Assembly: GCF_022539315.1 (NCBI RefSeq)
Contig: NC_066343.1
Coordinates: forward strand, 52,616,117 to 52,680,116
DNA length: 64,000 bases
DNA from: Serinus canaria
Lineage: Eukaryota > Chordata > Aves > Passeriformes > Fringillidae
Reading direction: 5' to 3'
Position numbers and translations under genes: made by a program
In this document: positions 24,201-36,379 of the stretch, piece after piece
Layout: each line of letters begins with the position of its first letter
Numbering within the stretch: position 1 is the first letter of the stretch
Notes under the pieces: model-generated
Told to the model about the DNA's origin: nothing
Database searches by the model: none
What the model saw: only the letters and a program-made list of their open reading frames with translations

Positions 24201-27200
24201 TAGGGGTATAATAGAAAACCTGTGTAATAGTTCATTAAGGCAGGGCTGCTTCCACGGCTGTCTAACAAGACTGTCAGCAAGGATGGCAATTAGTGCCAGT
24301 GACTGGACCAAGACCACCAACTCGTTTCCTCTGGGCCCCCAAGCAGCCATCTGATGATAATAATTTTGGGTCTTTACCAGGCAGGGACAGACATGAACGG
24401 ATGAGCTAGAAGGGAGAGGCTCTATGTTCCATTACTAATATCCTGAGCTATCCAGTCCTACTATAAAAATTCACTTTTATTAAAAGGTTATTTCTGTCAC
24501 TTGCTATAGTATCACTATCATTCTCTGGGATAGAAATGATGAAAGATCATTTTAAATGTTATCAATGCAATATTTAAACAGCTTTTTTTTTTCCTCTCAG
24601 AGAAAGTGCTTTGAAAAGACACCACTTCCAGCATGTATTAGCTCTTAACAGGGCCAACCTTTTTAAATCTCACACTGTTCTTTGCACAGTGTAGGGAGAA
24701 AGAAAGAACAAATCTGCAGTACACTCTGCTTCACTGTACTTCTTGCAGCCTGGGACACTTCTTTATTTATGCTTAATAAATTGTCACAAACAGAAGTTGC
24801 TGAAGTATGTGGATATTGATTTCCAGTAATATAGTGACATTGATATAAAATGAATGTAATTTTCGTATTAATATCTTACACTTTTAATAACACTTTTTGT
24901 CCCAGAAGGAAATAAAAATACTTCCTGGGGATCACCTTGCTCCCAGCTGCTGCGCAATGCCTGTTATGGTGCTGCATTTGTTTCCTTCAGAAAGAGATTC
25001 TTCCATGACACCTCTTAGCTATTCACAGCTAGAAGCAACTAACAATGCCCAGATGAAGTTGTAGACTGTAGGAAGCAAATGTATGTGTTACAGTTTTTAA
25101 GATCCTGCAGCTGACACCCAAACACTTTAACCCAATCTTCTCAACAAATAACTCTTTCCTCCTGTTCTGCCTGCAGAAGTGATGAATGCGATCTAGCAAG
25201 CCTTGGCTTTATGGTCTTCTGCAGACAGGACTTCCCCTAACAACACGCATGGATTTCCATTACATTCTGATTCAGCAGAAAATTGTATCATCAGCACCAC
25301 TTGTGCAGCTGAGATTATCAGAGTAGTCCAGGAGATTGAAACACACAGCTTCCATTAAAATGAATTAGAAGTTCTTCCTGGAAATGGACCTTCAAGTCAC
25401 TGGACCAGTTCAGCTCTCAGTAAGAGACAGAAGGCACTTTGGGGAAGAAGGTATGGTGGAATATAAAGAGGACAACCGTAAAACAGGCTGTAACAAGCCC
25501 GGATTTCCTTGCAAATGAAAGAATCTCACCTTTTTACAAGAATATTCCAAAACACTGCATCTTACAAAATGTTACGGAGTGTAATTACTCAATGTCTGCC
25601 TTTGCTACTTTTCACATGCTGAAGTAGGGGGCCTGTTTGCAGCCCTCCATTTATGAAGAACACAGGGATACTGATTATTTTCAAGACTTCTGCTAAAAGG
25701 CACCACAAGAGCATAAAAGTACCATATTTTAAGAAATGGTTTAAATACAAGCTTCCTTGGGTCAACTGCAGCCATTGCTGAGGAAAGCATAGTTTTGTGA
25801 TTACAAATATTGGCAAGTAGAAGAGCAAAACCTTGATAGACAAATCGAATTTACCATTGTGTTTTAAGATATAATTAAATCATCTTGGTAACGCATATGC
25901 TAATGCCTGTTTTTTTAGACGAACTTAAACTGATGACATTGACTGCAAAAGAATAAAGTTGTTCTGTTGAGGAGAAATCATAGCAGCACTAAATCTTGTG
26001 TCTATTACAAAAGTATAATTCTACAGATCCTTTCAACATAAATACCTTAGGTATGATAGGCAAATTTCAGCAGTCTCCTTAAGACTCACTCCTGCAATGC
26101 TCAAGGCCCTGGGAGGCCTGGTACCAGCTTGGTTCAAGGTGCAGTAAGAGCAGATACAGGGAGAGAAAAATTCTTTATTCAGGTGTCATGAGTATGCATG
26201 CAATTACTTCTGTTGTTATTCAGAGACTCAATCCATAGCAAAATTTCGCTATTTTCAGTCATAGCCATAGATAATCAGAGTACAGATATCTAGACAATAC
26301 ACCCACAGAAAATTCTTTGCAGTACAGACTCTCTGTTTTTATAATAAACCCACAAACCCCTGTCTACAGCAAGGTGAGCCCTGTTCAATAGGATCCACAA
26401 AAACTTTATGTTACCTGGTGCTGTTTCCAGATGTCCCTGTCAGAACCCCAGAGCTGTCATACTGCCTCACCTTGTCCAAACAAGCCAGACAGCTCAGCCC
26501 TGCTTGAGAACAGCGCCTGGTGCCTTGTGACAAAAGATGCTGCCTATGTTGGGGCCACCCTCATGTTTGGCTTGTCTTCCATCATGGAGACAGCCCATGC
26601 AAACACTGGCATTCACCAACTTTCCAGCACTTCTTACAACACAAGAAATGATGGGGTTGTGAAGTGATGAAATATAAAATGTTAGAGACCATAAAATATT
26701 ATAACTAACCCATGTAAAAATCCAGTAATTCAGTAAATTTTCTTAAAACACGAGAAAATCCTCACATGAGAAAAATTTATGCATGTGAGTAAAGACACAC
26801 AAGAACAAGCAACAGCTCATCTCAGGTCTTTTGGCACTGTGTACATTTGCAGTCCAGAAGTAGAATAATTTGATTAACCCTTCAGTTTTGTGTAGATAGT
26901 TCCCATTTTCATGAGAACAATTAGCTACACAAAGGAGTCTGGCAGTTTCAGAGAGAACAGCAGTGAAGCAGTAAAATAAATATCATACTCGATTGCATTT
27001 TTCTTCTGTGCATATGCAAAAGATACCTGCTTATGGTGCCTTAAGCACAGCAACTCTTCTCAGAGGCCCTAAACTCACTCCCCAGGATGGAGAATATGAA
27101 CATTTATAAGGTTATTTATGCGACAGAAAAAAGTGCACTACAGGTAAGTATGACAGAAAGAGTTACTGAGTGAACATGTAGCTAATCAATGTGTGTGAAC

Positions 27201-27617
27201 AGATCTGCCATACTTACTCATAAATGTGTAAATGTTGTAAGTAATGAACACACAAAATATGAACACACTCATTTGTCTACTTATGAAGAATCAATTATTT
27301 CCTTATCATTTTCTGTATTCCAGCCCATATTGCAGAGGATCATTTTGTCTTACTTCACTGAAAATATAATAAATCTTCAATACATCACCAAATCTAACAA
27401 ATTAGTACAAATTTTGCAGTTTTCTTTCTTTTCTAATCTAAAAAGGGTACATGCAAGACCAAATCTCCAAAGCAACCCATCACTTGCTTCTTAGTTCAAG
27501 TCCATTTAATTTTATAAATTCATTACTCCTTGAACATAAAATTACTTTCCTTGATGTTTTCAAACACACTTTTCTCTGATTGCACTGCTTTCAGACAAAT
27601 ATTTCCACAGAACTCAC

Positions 27618-27641
27618 AAAAAAAAAAAAAAAAAACCAAAT
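27618..27641 (+). repeat. Poly(A)18 with CCAAAT tail
   Basis: Eighteen A residues are followed by CCAAAT. No retrocopied parent gene is visible upstream. Confidence 0.85.
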
Positions 27642-28731
27642 CTTCTCATTGTTAAATAAGAGGTAGATTTCTGATTTAATTTATTACCAGTATGACTGAA
27701 GTACTTGTAGTGCTTCATGTAGTATTGTAGTAGATCTCCTCTGTTTTTCCATGTGGAGCTTAAGCCACACAAATTAGTCTCAATCTAATTCACAAAAATG
27801 AAATCAGAAATGTATTGTAAAACCATATATAATACGAAATTTACTTTGGCTATTGCCAAAGAACTTTGCAAGGTGTCTCTCAAAGTTCTCCAGAAAATTT
27901 TTAAGAATTTGATTCAATACACTGGTATTCCTTAATGAAGTGTTGTATTTTGAAATGAAATATTTAATATTGGAAGTCAAACACCGAGATAAATTTATGG
28001 TAATCCCTTTGGTACTGGCTCACCTACCTAAATATCTGCTCTTATAACACAGGAAAAACCCTGTGTTTCCTCCCTGTTGCAGAGAGTTTTCTGTTTATTT
28101 ATGATTTTTCATGCAGTATGGTTTCCAGCAGAATAACCTTGTTAGAGTGCAATAAAAAAAATGGATTTCATATTCTGATCTACATTGTATAGTCCTAATC
28201 TCTTCTATGGACATGAGTGAGTGGACACACTATTATTGTCTTCCACATCATGTGGTTTTTTATTGGAAGGTAACAATTCTTGGAGAAAGGAATTTCCAAT
28301 GAAGTTTTTAGAAGGATGCCTAGCATGGAGGTTGAGCTCGAAATGCAATTATACTGATTATCACACTGCAAAAATATTATGGGGAGCTTTGTGTCTGAGC
28401 AGGAGTAAACCTTTTATCTGTTCCGAAGTCATATGGCTGGCATGGCTTTTGTGCAGGCTTACTGTCACAATCTGATACCACTTCAGGTGACTGCATGTTG
28501 CTCTGTCTACATGTGGAAGCGTACTACTATCCCATGCCCTGGAGAGGCTGTGATTTCTGCTTTTCCACAGCATTGCTTTAGCAACGACAGAAGATTAAGA
28601 AGTGGCATCTCCTCCTGCCACTGGCTGCTTGTCCCCACCTCGAATGTCAGCTGTTGGGCCAATACAGTTCAATAAAGTATGAAACAAGAAGGGAAGAATT
28701 AGAGAAGTTTAAAACAAAACAAGCAGCAAAC

Positions 28732-28790
28732 CTAGAAATAGGTTAAATTTAGAAACCCTATTTAACCCCTAGAAATATGGGTTAAATTTA
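28732..28790. repeat. Local repeat cluster: two direct and one inverted copy
   Basis: CTAGAAATA-GGTTAAATTTA (28732-28751) recurs as a 22-bp version at 28769-28790. Between them lies CCCTATTTAACCC, an inverted version of the core. This resembles a small templated rearrangement. Confidence 0.75.
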
Positions 28791-29194
28791 CCTGAGCACA
28801 AAGTATTTATTGTTTCTTGTAATGTTTTCATTATCATCATTTACACAAATGTAATATCCAAGAGTTTGTTTTTGTTGGGGGTTAGGTTGCTTTCCTTTTT
28901 TTCCTTTTTACTTCAGGAATTTTCTCACATAAGTTGCTAGGAAACAGTAAAAACTGGGTACTTAAGAAAAACAAAAGAAGTGGCCAAGATCAGAGGAGGA
29001 GGCCCTCTGGTAGCACTTCTCTCTCTTCTTCCTCTGGAGGACTGACAGCAGAGCTGCTGCTTGGGGAAAGGAATTTGCTCTTGCCATCGGAGCCCAGCTG
29101 CTTCTTCTGCCGTGGGATGGGCCTTTGCTTCTGAGAGCAGCAAATTCCTCATGTTCACCACAAGAACACCCACCTCACTAAGAGAGGGACCCAT

Positions 29195-29640
29195 CCCGGT
29201 CTGCCAGGAAGCCCGGCATCCTGACCTCGCCTCTTCCCGCCCTGCTGCGAGCCGTGCTGCTGCTGTCCCGCCCCTGCTGCTTCTTCGGCACTGCTCTGGG
29301 CTTTTGCTGCACTGTACCCCCGCACCCCTGGCCTGCTGACACGTCCTGCTGGGCCAGCTTGCTGTTTCCATACGTCCTGCTGGGGCAGGGTTTCGTGAGG
29401 CAAAGCCTGTCCACCATCACGGCCCGTCTGGGCCGAACCGCCATCGCCACCCGCTCCCCGACGCACAGCGCCCCCAGCAGGCGTGGGGGAGTCACTGCAC
29501 CCGCCCTGCCCGCCGGGAGCCAGCAGCGCCCCTGCTGGCCGTGCCCGGAACTGCAGCAGAGGGAAGGCGCCGCTGCCGAGAGAGGACGGGGCTGGTGCTC
29601 GGCGCGGTGCCCGTGCCAGGGGTGCCGCTGTTTGCTTGCT
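29195..29640. promoter_or_regulatory. CpG island, only one in the window
   Basis: A manual count gives roughly 35-40 CpG dinucleotides in about 445 bp of strongly GC-rich sequence, against a very CpG-poor background. By that rough count the observed/expected CpG ratio is near 0.7. The block is flanked by ordinary AT-rich DNA. Overlapping open frames of 103-205 codons on minus and 92-154 codons on plus are expected in stop-poor GC-rich DNA, and none shows a recognisable domain. A short direct repeat, ACGTCCTGCTGGG, occurs at 29341 and 29372. It could be a promoter of an unannotated non-coding transcript, an orphan island, or part of an unrecognised GC-rich repeat. Confidence 0.7.
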
Positions 29641-31663
29641 TTGTTATGTATGTTAGTGACGAACTGTAGTCCTTCTCTCGCATCTTTGCCTGAGAGCCCC
29701 TTAATTTCAAAATTATAATAATTTGGAGGGAAGGGGTTTACATTTTCTGTTCCAAGGGAGGCTCCTGCCTTCCTTAGCAGACCCTTGTCTTTCAAACCAA
29801 GACAGTCTTTAAGATTTACCTTGGGATGGCTGCTGAGTTCCTTACCTTAAGTGTCTCCTCTCTTGCAGATTTGTACCATGCTGCAAAATAAGTTCAGCTG
29901 CACATGGAGGATCTGCTGAATCTCCGTGGCTTACAGTCTGGTTTTTCAAGGGAAACAGCACAGGTTTTAGTTTCTCTTGATATGGCAGGCTGAAATTCAC
30001 AGAAAATCAGGAGCTGATATACAAGCTGCAGGATGGATTGTGCAGACACAAGAACAGTTCCAACTACACCAGAATTAGGGTCCTTAGGCAAAACCTCCAG
30101 ATTTGTAAGGGTAAAGGCAATTACGCACCTCTTAGAGAAGCATGTCTACCTCGACAAATTAAAAGCCTCTTTGTAGTTAAAAAGCCTACCCACCCTCTTT
30201 TTACATCATATAGCTAATTTTCCTTCAAAATAAGTACAGTTTTACCTTAGACTGCATATAAATTTTATCCAAATTAATATAAAATTCATTGTATATCAAT
30301 TAATAATGAAAATGTAGTTCTAAAATTTGATCTGGAGATACGTCTGCTTCTGTCTTTACATTTGTTATAGCACCAGCAGTATGACTGTATGAAATTCTGT
30401 GCAGCCAAGCTTTACTCTTATTACTTAAGGAAGAAGAACACAAAATAACAGCCACCATGGATTTCAGGCTAAATTAGGAACTAGCCAGATTACACTAAAA
30501 AATGTTCAATTGGGTCTTCAGTGCAGCTGTGTCCTGAAATATGCAAGACTACACTAGTCCTGATATGCTGACAAACATCTCTGTGTAATTAGTCATCTCA
30601 TGGCAATCACAGAGGCATCTTCTTAAACACAGATAGCATGTGTAGTTTCATGCAATATCAAAGAAATAACATTGGTCTACTGAACCCAGCTCTAGTTCCT
30701 ACACTATTGTTGTTTATATTGTGGCATTAAGCGACCATATGCACAACACTTTTGGCCATTCATAACCTCTTTTCTAATAAATTAAGAAGAAAAAGAAGGA
30801 AAATAGTGAACAATTCTTGTGATGATAACGATGAAGTCCAAGTAGTTAATTCATGTACATAAGACAAGCATAAAGTTTTTAAGATGTCCCTACAAACTCT
30901 AACTAGATTGCTTCAAAAGAAGTCTGACTTTAAACACCATCAAAATTCCTCTTCAAGAGTGATAAACATACTCTCAATTATTCTCTCATGTCTTTCTTTT
31001 TTCTTGTGATTATGAACTGGCATTGTCCATTTGTACAAAACATCACACAAGCGGTGTGAACCATTAGCACGCCTTCTGCCCTCTACATGCATGAACTCAC
31101 ATTTCAATGTGTTTTATCAAAAAATATGAAGAAACAGGAATTGAAATATAACACTTCAATAGTAATTTTCAGCCACAAAAACCACTCAATAAATCTGTTG
31201 TCAACACATTGCACTGGATTTTTTTATATATATATGTGCAAGTTGCTATTTACGCTGGTGTCTCAGTTTCTTCCTTCACAATCTGCCTGTCAGAATATTC
31301 AAACATTCAGAATAAGTAATTCTGAAGGACACAGAGATTTAGGAAGCAGACCCTTCCTCCCTTCAATCAGTTGTCATGCTCTCCTCAGGCTGAGATTGTC
31401 ATCATTGCTACAGCCTTAACTCGGCTTGACAGTAGCTGCATTTGTGCATGTTGGTCTTCATCTTTTCTGGTTAAAGCCTTGGACCTGAGTCTCTGCTTAT
31501 TTTGATTCAATATTCATAAGGGACAGTAAACCTGCTAACAAAGTTTGGCTTCACCATTATGTAGAGTAGCAGCAGAAGATCCAGACTCCACCAAATTTCG
31601 TCTCAAGTTGATAGGAAGAGAGTGAATCTCTTCAAAACTCTAGATTTTGCACCACTCCTTTTC
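29641..31663. other. Non-coding stretch, nothing firmly supported
   Basis: A good splice-acceptor-like tract, 'tgtctcctctcttgcag', ends at about 29868, some 230 bp downstream of the CpG island on the plus strand. It could bound an exon of a non-coding transcript, but no coding potential follows. Otherwise AT-rich with no recognised repeats. Confidence 0.45.
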
Positions 31664-31697
31664 ACATCTGAATTTCATGCCAATGAAATTCAGATGT
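31664..31697. repeat. Perfect inverted repeat, 15-bp arms, 4-nt loop
   Basis: ACATCTGAATTTCAT (31664-31678) and ATGAAATTCAGATGT (31683-31697) are exact reverse complements around GCCA. The dyad lies just downstream (in element sense) of the RTE-like relic on the minus strand. Association is positional only. Confidence 0.95.
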
Positions 31698-31835
31698 TAA
31701 AGTCTTCTCTTTGTGCACACCATAATTTGAAGCAGATTATTTCATATATTTAATGAGTCATTGAAAACTTTTGTTTTCTTTTCTTCTTGCTGTAAGGATG
31801 TGGCAAACTCCATTTTTCTGTCAGATTTGAGGAAC

Positions 31836-32290
31836 AGAACTTCTTTACTTGCTCAACATGTTCATTTCCATTCGGTAATGCTGCTGTCAGCTGTCATCCA
31901 CAGTGTCTGAGCCCACACTGGCTTCAGCCACCTGCATTGCTACTAGAAACCACGGACTCAGCAATAAGGATGTCATCAGAGTACCTGAGATTACAACATC
32001 TCCTTCTGCCAATGTTAATACCACTATGGCAACCATCAACAGCAATACACATTATTATTTCACTATACATATTGAACAGATGTGACAGCCTTGTCAAACT
32101 CCTTTCCTGGTGTCCAACTACTCCGTTATACCTTCTGCTGCTTTGACTACTCTTCTCTGACCATGAAAAGAGATGGCACAAGTTGACCATGTGTGTAGTA
32201 AAGCCCTTTTGCAATGTCCAGAACTGGCCCATATTTCTGTATAACATACTAAACTAAAGCTTTTAAAAACAGTTGCTAAAATATAACTGC
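31836..32290 (-). pseudogene. Decayed reverse transcriptase domain of an RTE-type (BovB-like) LINE
   Basis: RTE-clade LINEs encode an endonuclease/reverse transcriptase protein that copies element RNA at the target site. Reading the minus strand from high to low coordinates, I see a GQ..VVK.AEGITE segment (about 32165-32120), then KGV-stop-QGC (32105-32085, RT motif B, normally KGVRQGC). HLFNMYSEIIM follows, then GINIG...CNLRYSDD (catalytic box at 31972-31983, normally YADD) with ILIAES, and NGNEHVEQVKKF (31872-31836). Order and spacing match the RTE palm region. Two stops replace expected residues: TAG at 32118-32120 where W is usual, and TGA at 32094-32096 where R (CGA) is usual. A small deletion after QGC removes the ILSP part and shifts frame. 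CR1 reverse transcriptases have a GVPQGS/FADDT pattern instead. Clearly non-functional; limits uncertain. Confidence 0.8.
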
Positions 32291-35200
32291 AATAGAGTTA
32301 CCACTTAGATTTTTTTAAAATAAAAAAAAAATCTATGCAGATTTCCAGCAACATAACCAAGGTCAGGGTGTAGCCCAACAACCATAGAACTCCTATTATA
32401 GTCAATAGCTGGCTGAATCTACTTTAGCCCTCTTTTTCTGACATGATCAGCTTCCTTGAAAGACAAAGAAACAGAAATACTCTGTCACTGTTCAGCCCTT
32501 TATAAACATTCACCTCATTAATCTTTCTGCTTAATTTTAAATGTCCTGAGAGTGTTCTTGCAGCTTACTTAGAAGAAACTAAGTTCACGCAGATTGGACT
32601 ATTAGATGCTACTTGTTGTTCTCTTTAAGAAGGCTTTGCAGTATCTCACCGGGAGAAGACAGTGGAGGAACCTTAAATTTGAAGGGGGAGTTAACTTATC
32701 ACAAGACTAGGTCAGCAGGAGAATAAGAAATAGGCAAGAACAACCTAATCCAATTTTCCATCCATTTTCCTCAACCACATACCATTCAAAACCCCCAAAA
32801 GGTTATTCAACATCTAATTTTGTAGGCATTAGCCTTTAAATCACAGCAAAACAACTCAAAGAACCTGGGGAACGACCTGCCGTGTTCTGCTTCACCTCCA
32901 CAGGCATAGGTTTTCTCTCTGAGGGCTTCAGAAGAAGCAACACAATGGCTATGTAATAGCATGGCTTTGTATGGCAAAATGTACTGTGCATCAGAAGAGG
33001 CAGTCCTGCAGTGTTCTAGGTGTGATTGTCCTGAAGAAGCCAGTGTTTCAGACAGCAGCTCTGATTCCTGATTTTTCTTTCTTCTGAGTTTACATCTGTG
33101 GCAGGTGAATTGTCAATGGTAAAAAGAGGCGTGTGAAAAGCTGGGCAGATGTGGTGGAGCAGGATATTCCACAGGTAAGAGAAGGTGAGAGCTGAATCCA
33201 ACGACTAGATATAGATGTTCCGTCATGAGCCAAGTGTTGCTGAAGCTAATATAAGTGTTTTATATTGAAGAAGAGGCGGGTGGACTCTATATCCTCCATT
33301 GTGCAAACAATAACATTGGGGTGTGCTGCCGAAATCCAACTGCACATTTCCTTTTTATTTTTTTACCTTTAGGTCTAATCAATATAGAAAAGAAGAGGAA
33401 AAGAACAAATAGGAGTGTGAAGCAGCTTTGGTTCTCATTAAGGATATTCTCTTCAATCTGGGTAACATGAGATCCTTAGGAAAAAATTCTGGAGATATTT
33501 GCTAGCAACCATAAGACTTATCTCCTTACTTAAAAGGATTCAACCTTTGTTTCTCCTCAACCCCATGCATAAAAGTGAAGACAAACCCTTTAGATTTGTA
33601 CAAAAAGTTCTCTTTCTCTTATTGGCATAATTTCTAGTATGTATTATGCAAAAATTTGAAATCTTCAAGGAACTATTTGCTGAACGTAGGAGATATGTGA
33701 TAGTTCCAAGACTGATGAGCCATCACATGGTGGTGCACAATACAAAACACAAAACTAGACCATAAGAGTACAACAGCATTTGAGAAGTCATATTCTAACA
33801 TCAGCTGGATGCTGCTGGAAAAGAAATGGGATAGGTTTACTATTTTTAAAGGGTAGCCAATGTTTTATTTCTTTGGTTTAAATTTTTTTAGTGACTCCTA
33901 AATACTTCATAGAACCATAGACTGTACACTGCCTGTAATCTTAAATGCATCCAGAAGGACACAAAAATAGATTAAAAAATGCCAACGAAGGAATAATGTA
34001 GAAATATTCCATCCTCAATTAAAAAATGTGAAAAGTCATTTATGTTTGAAGAAAAAAAAATCTTAAGTTGCTCAAGACACAATAAGGACAAGGACTTTGG
34101 AAATATGTGACAATCTGAACTTGGACAAAAATCTCTAAGCCTCCTACTTCAGTTGTAGCTTTGCATAGCTGTAAACAAAGCAGGTGTGATCAGGTTAATT
34201 TCTGCTTTTGTACAGTTCCTTGGCATAGTGCAACACAATAGATTAGGAGACTTTTAACTCTTCCAGTATATTCCAGTGGAGAGCAATAACAACATGCTCC
34301 ATGCTGGCCTCCCCTCAGGTCAAGGTTCTCACAGTGCTTCACAAATTATTCACACCTCAAAACCAGATCTGACCCGTGAGTATTTAGCACTCATTTCAGC
34401 CCAGCTGATTTAAGTGTGTTGCAAATCCTTCTTGCTAAATAATTATGTGACCAGGTGTAACCCCTGAGGGCATATTTAAAAAACCCAAGGTCCTGGTTTA
34501 GCTTTGAGCAAAAGTAGTTTCTTTGAACGTAGTAGGATCTCTCACATCCTTAGAAATGATACAAAAGGTGTTCTCAGTGTTATATTTGTTGAAGGCCCCT
34601 TAATGGGTAGAACATGGCTGGGGACCACATTAAAAAATTCTTTTAATGTGTAACATGTTCAGAAGACGCCAGATGAAGAAAGCTCCCTCTGTAGGTAACA
34701 CGCAAAACCTTTTAGGACGTAGGTGGCTGTTGGTTCTGCTCTGGAAGATTTTGGTATAACAGAAACTAAACCACTTAACAGCTGACATTAAATAATTAAG
34801 TACCTCATCAGAATAAAGGCTCATCGGTATGCAACTTTTAAGGCAATTTAGATTCTACTTGGTTGAACTTATTAAAGATGCAGATTTTGTGGATCTCTAA
34901 GGCTAGTATTTTAGTTTCACAAAATTTGTTCACAGTCTTTCAGATTTTTCTGTTCTTGATAGTTAATACTATATTCCCCCTCCACAAGAGATATTAAATT
35001 AAAGAAAAAGTACAATACCTTAATCTCTAGACAAGAGGAAGTCTATGCTTTTTAACAAGCTTAGGGAATAAAGCCATTGTTGATTTAAATGAAAGGAAAA
35101 CTCCCAGTTGTTTTCAGTAATGGCCCGGATTTCACTTTCTAAAAAAAAAATGAGCTGCTGTTACCTCAGGGGTAGTACTGATTAGGAGGAGTTCTATAGG

Positions 35201-35619
35201 GCATATATCACCTTCAGGTTTTCACTACAGATTATGTCTATACCTTTTTCTTACCTTCCCTCTGAAATTGGTTTTTCCCAAATCCTTTTTCCTCCCTTCC
35301 TCCCTCTCTCTCCTCCATTCTCTTGCCCCTACCTTTTCTTTGTATTTCTTCCACTTTCCCTCCTACTCCTTACTCCCCTAATGCAGCCATAAAATTAGCA
35401 TTCCAATTAAACTTTCAAGATCTCAACATTTGAATAGATTAGAATAGAGGTGAGCTAATGAGTAATCCCTTTTGCAGATCTGGTGTAAAATGGTGGCATC
35501 AAGACCAGTGGGACAATTTCCCCAAGAGCAGGGTATTCAGGAGACTATAAGACTTAGCTTTGGCTTATGCTATCTTTTTATTTTTCCTCTCTATAATAAA
35601 ATATGAGAGAAACTTTCTT
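32291..35619. other. AT-rich non-coding stretch, nothing supported
   Basis: No gene recognised. 'catagaaccatagac' near 33909 faintly recalls a CR1 terminus but is too short to call. A pyrimidine-rich patch covers 35260-35390. Part of the left edge could be 5' sequence of the RTE-like relic, beyond recognition. Confidence 0.55.
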
Positions 35620-35940
35620 AATTTTCACATCAGTGTTTGCAGCTCAGGACTCCATTAATGCACCCCTCTCCCTGCTGCTGTTCTCTGCCCTAGTTTGCAG
35701 TCAGTTCATTCTGCACTGATGTATATTTCATTGCCCAAGGCTTAATTTTGATTTATTGTCCATCCATAAATTAGAAAAATATGCTCTGGAATTCCATCCC
35801 GCTGAAAAGCTGTGCCTGATGTCAGGGGACTGGGTGATATTTAAGATGTCAGAAATACATATTGGATTAGTGTGCTTTGTTTCCCCACAACAGCAGGTGT
35901 TTAATCATAGCTGATGGCTGAAGTTAAATGCATTAGGACA
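35620..35940. promoter_or_regulatory. Candidate conserved non-coding element
   Basis: Repeat-free block with CCATTAATGCAC, GGCTTAATTTTGATTTATTG, CCATAAATTAG, GGTGTTTAATCATAGCTGATGG and GTTAAATGCATTAGGA, plus several GC-balanced segments. The motif grammar (TAAT, Hox/Pbx-like TGATTTAT) suggests an enhancer. Call is by texture only. Confidence 0.35.
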
Positions 35941-36379
35941 GGATCAGCCAAGAAGATGGAGTTTTTCTAAACCATACAAACTCCAGATAAATAACTCAAA
36001 ACTAATTGTGTGTCCGCATCTTATATACAATTTTATTTACTTTAATACATTAAACAATGAAAATAGACCCTGGCACTTAACTCCTCGTTTAAGATCTGTA
36101 GAAATATTTGATGCTAATAAGTGAGTGGCTTTTGCAGCATATACATGCTCCCATCTTTGCCCTTCAATGGCTTAAGATATTTTCTACAGTAAAGATAAGA
36201 AAAAAAAAAATATAAGGGAGTAAAACAGTTACAGAGATGGTACAGTGTTATTTGAGGCTGGGGGGGTTATTCCCATACAAAATTCAGGACACGAATTTCT
36301 AAAAAAATCACTTAATATTCACAAGACCCTAAATAGCACAGATCACATTCTGCATCCAAGAGTTTTCTTGAATTTTCTT

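Larger units (their letters stand above)
24201..29194. other. Non-coding stretch with scattered low-complexity tracts
   Basis: A GC-richer block at 26090-26670 carries a minus-strand polyadenylation signal-like GAATAAAG near 26171 and a 78-codon frame, but I could not establish it as an LTR or exon. A poly(A)18 tract lies at 27618-27635, and a small repeat cluster at 28732-28790. No gene recognised. Confidence 0.5.

Noticed and set aside
23888..24289. 133-codon minus frame
   Set aside because: Antisense to a MIR/L2-like relic, with no family resemblance.
26090..26670. Possible degraded LTR on the minus strand
   Set aside because: A GAATAAAG-like signal and a TATAA-like string exist, but I found no matching ends, target duplication or family resemblance.
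29178..29795. 205-codon minus and 154-codon plus frames
   Set aside because: GC-rich CpG-island sequence is poor in stop codons; the frames overlap antisense, lack domains and differ at both ends.
33905..33945. Possible CR1 terminus ('catagaaccatagac')
   Set aside because: Too short, and no CR1 body follows in either direction.
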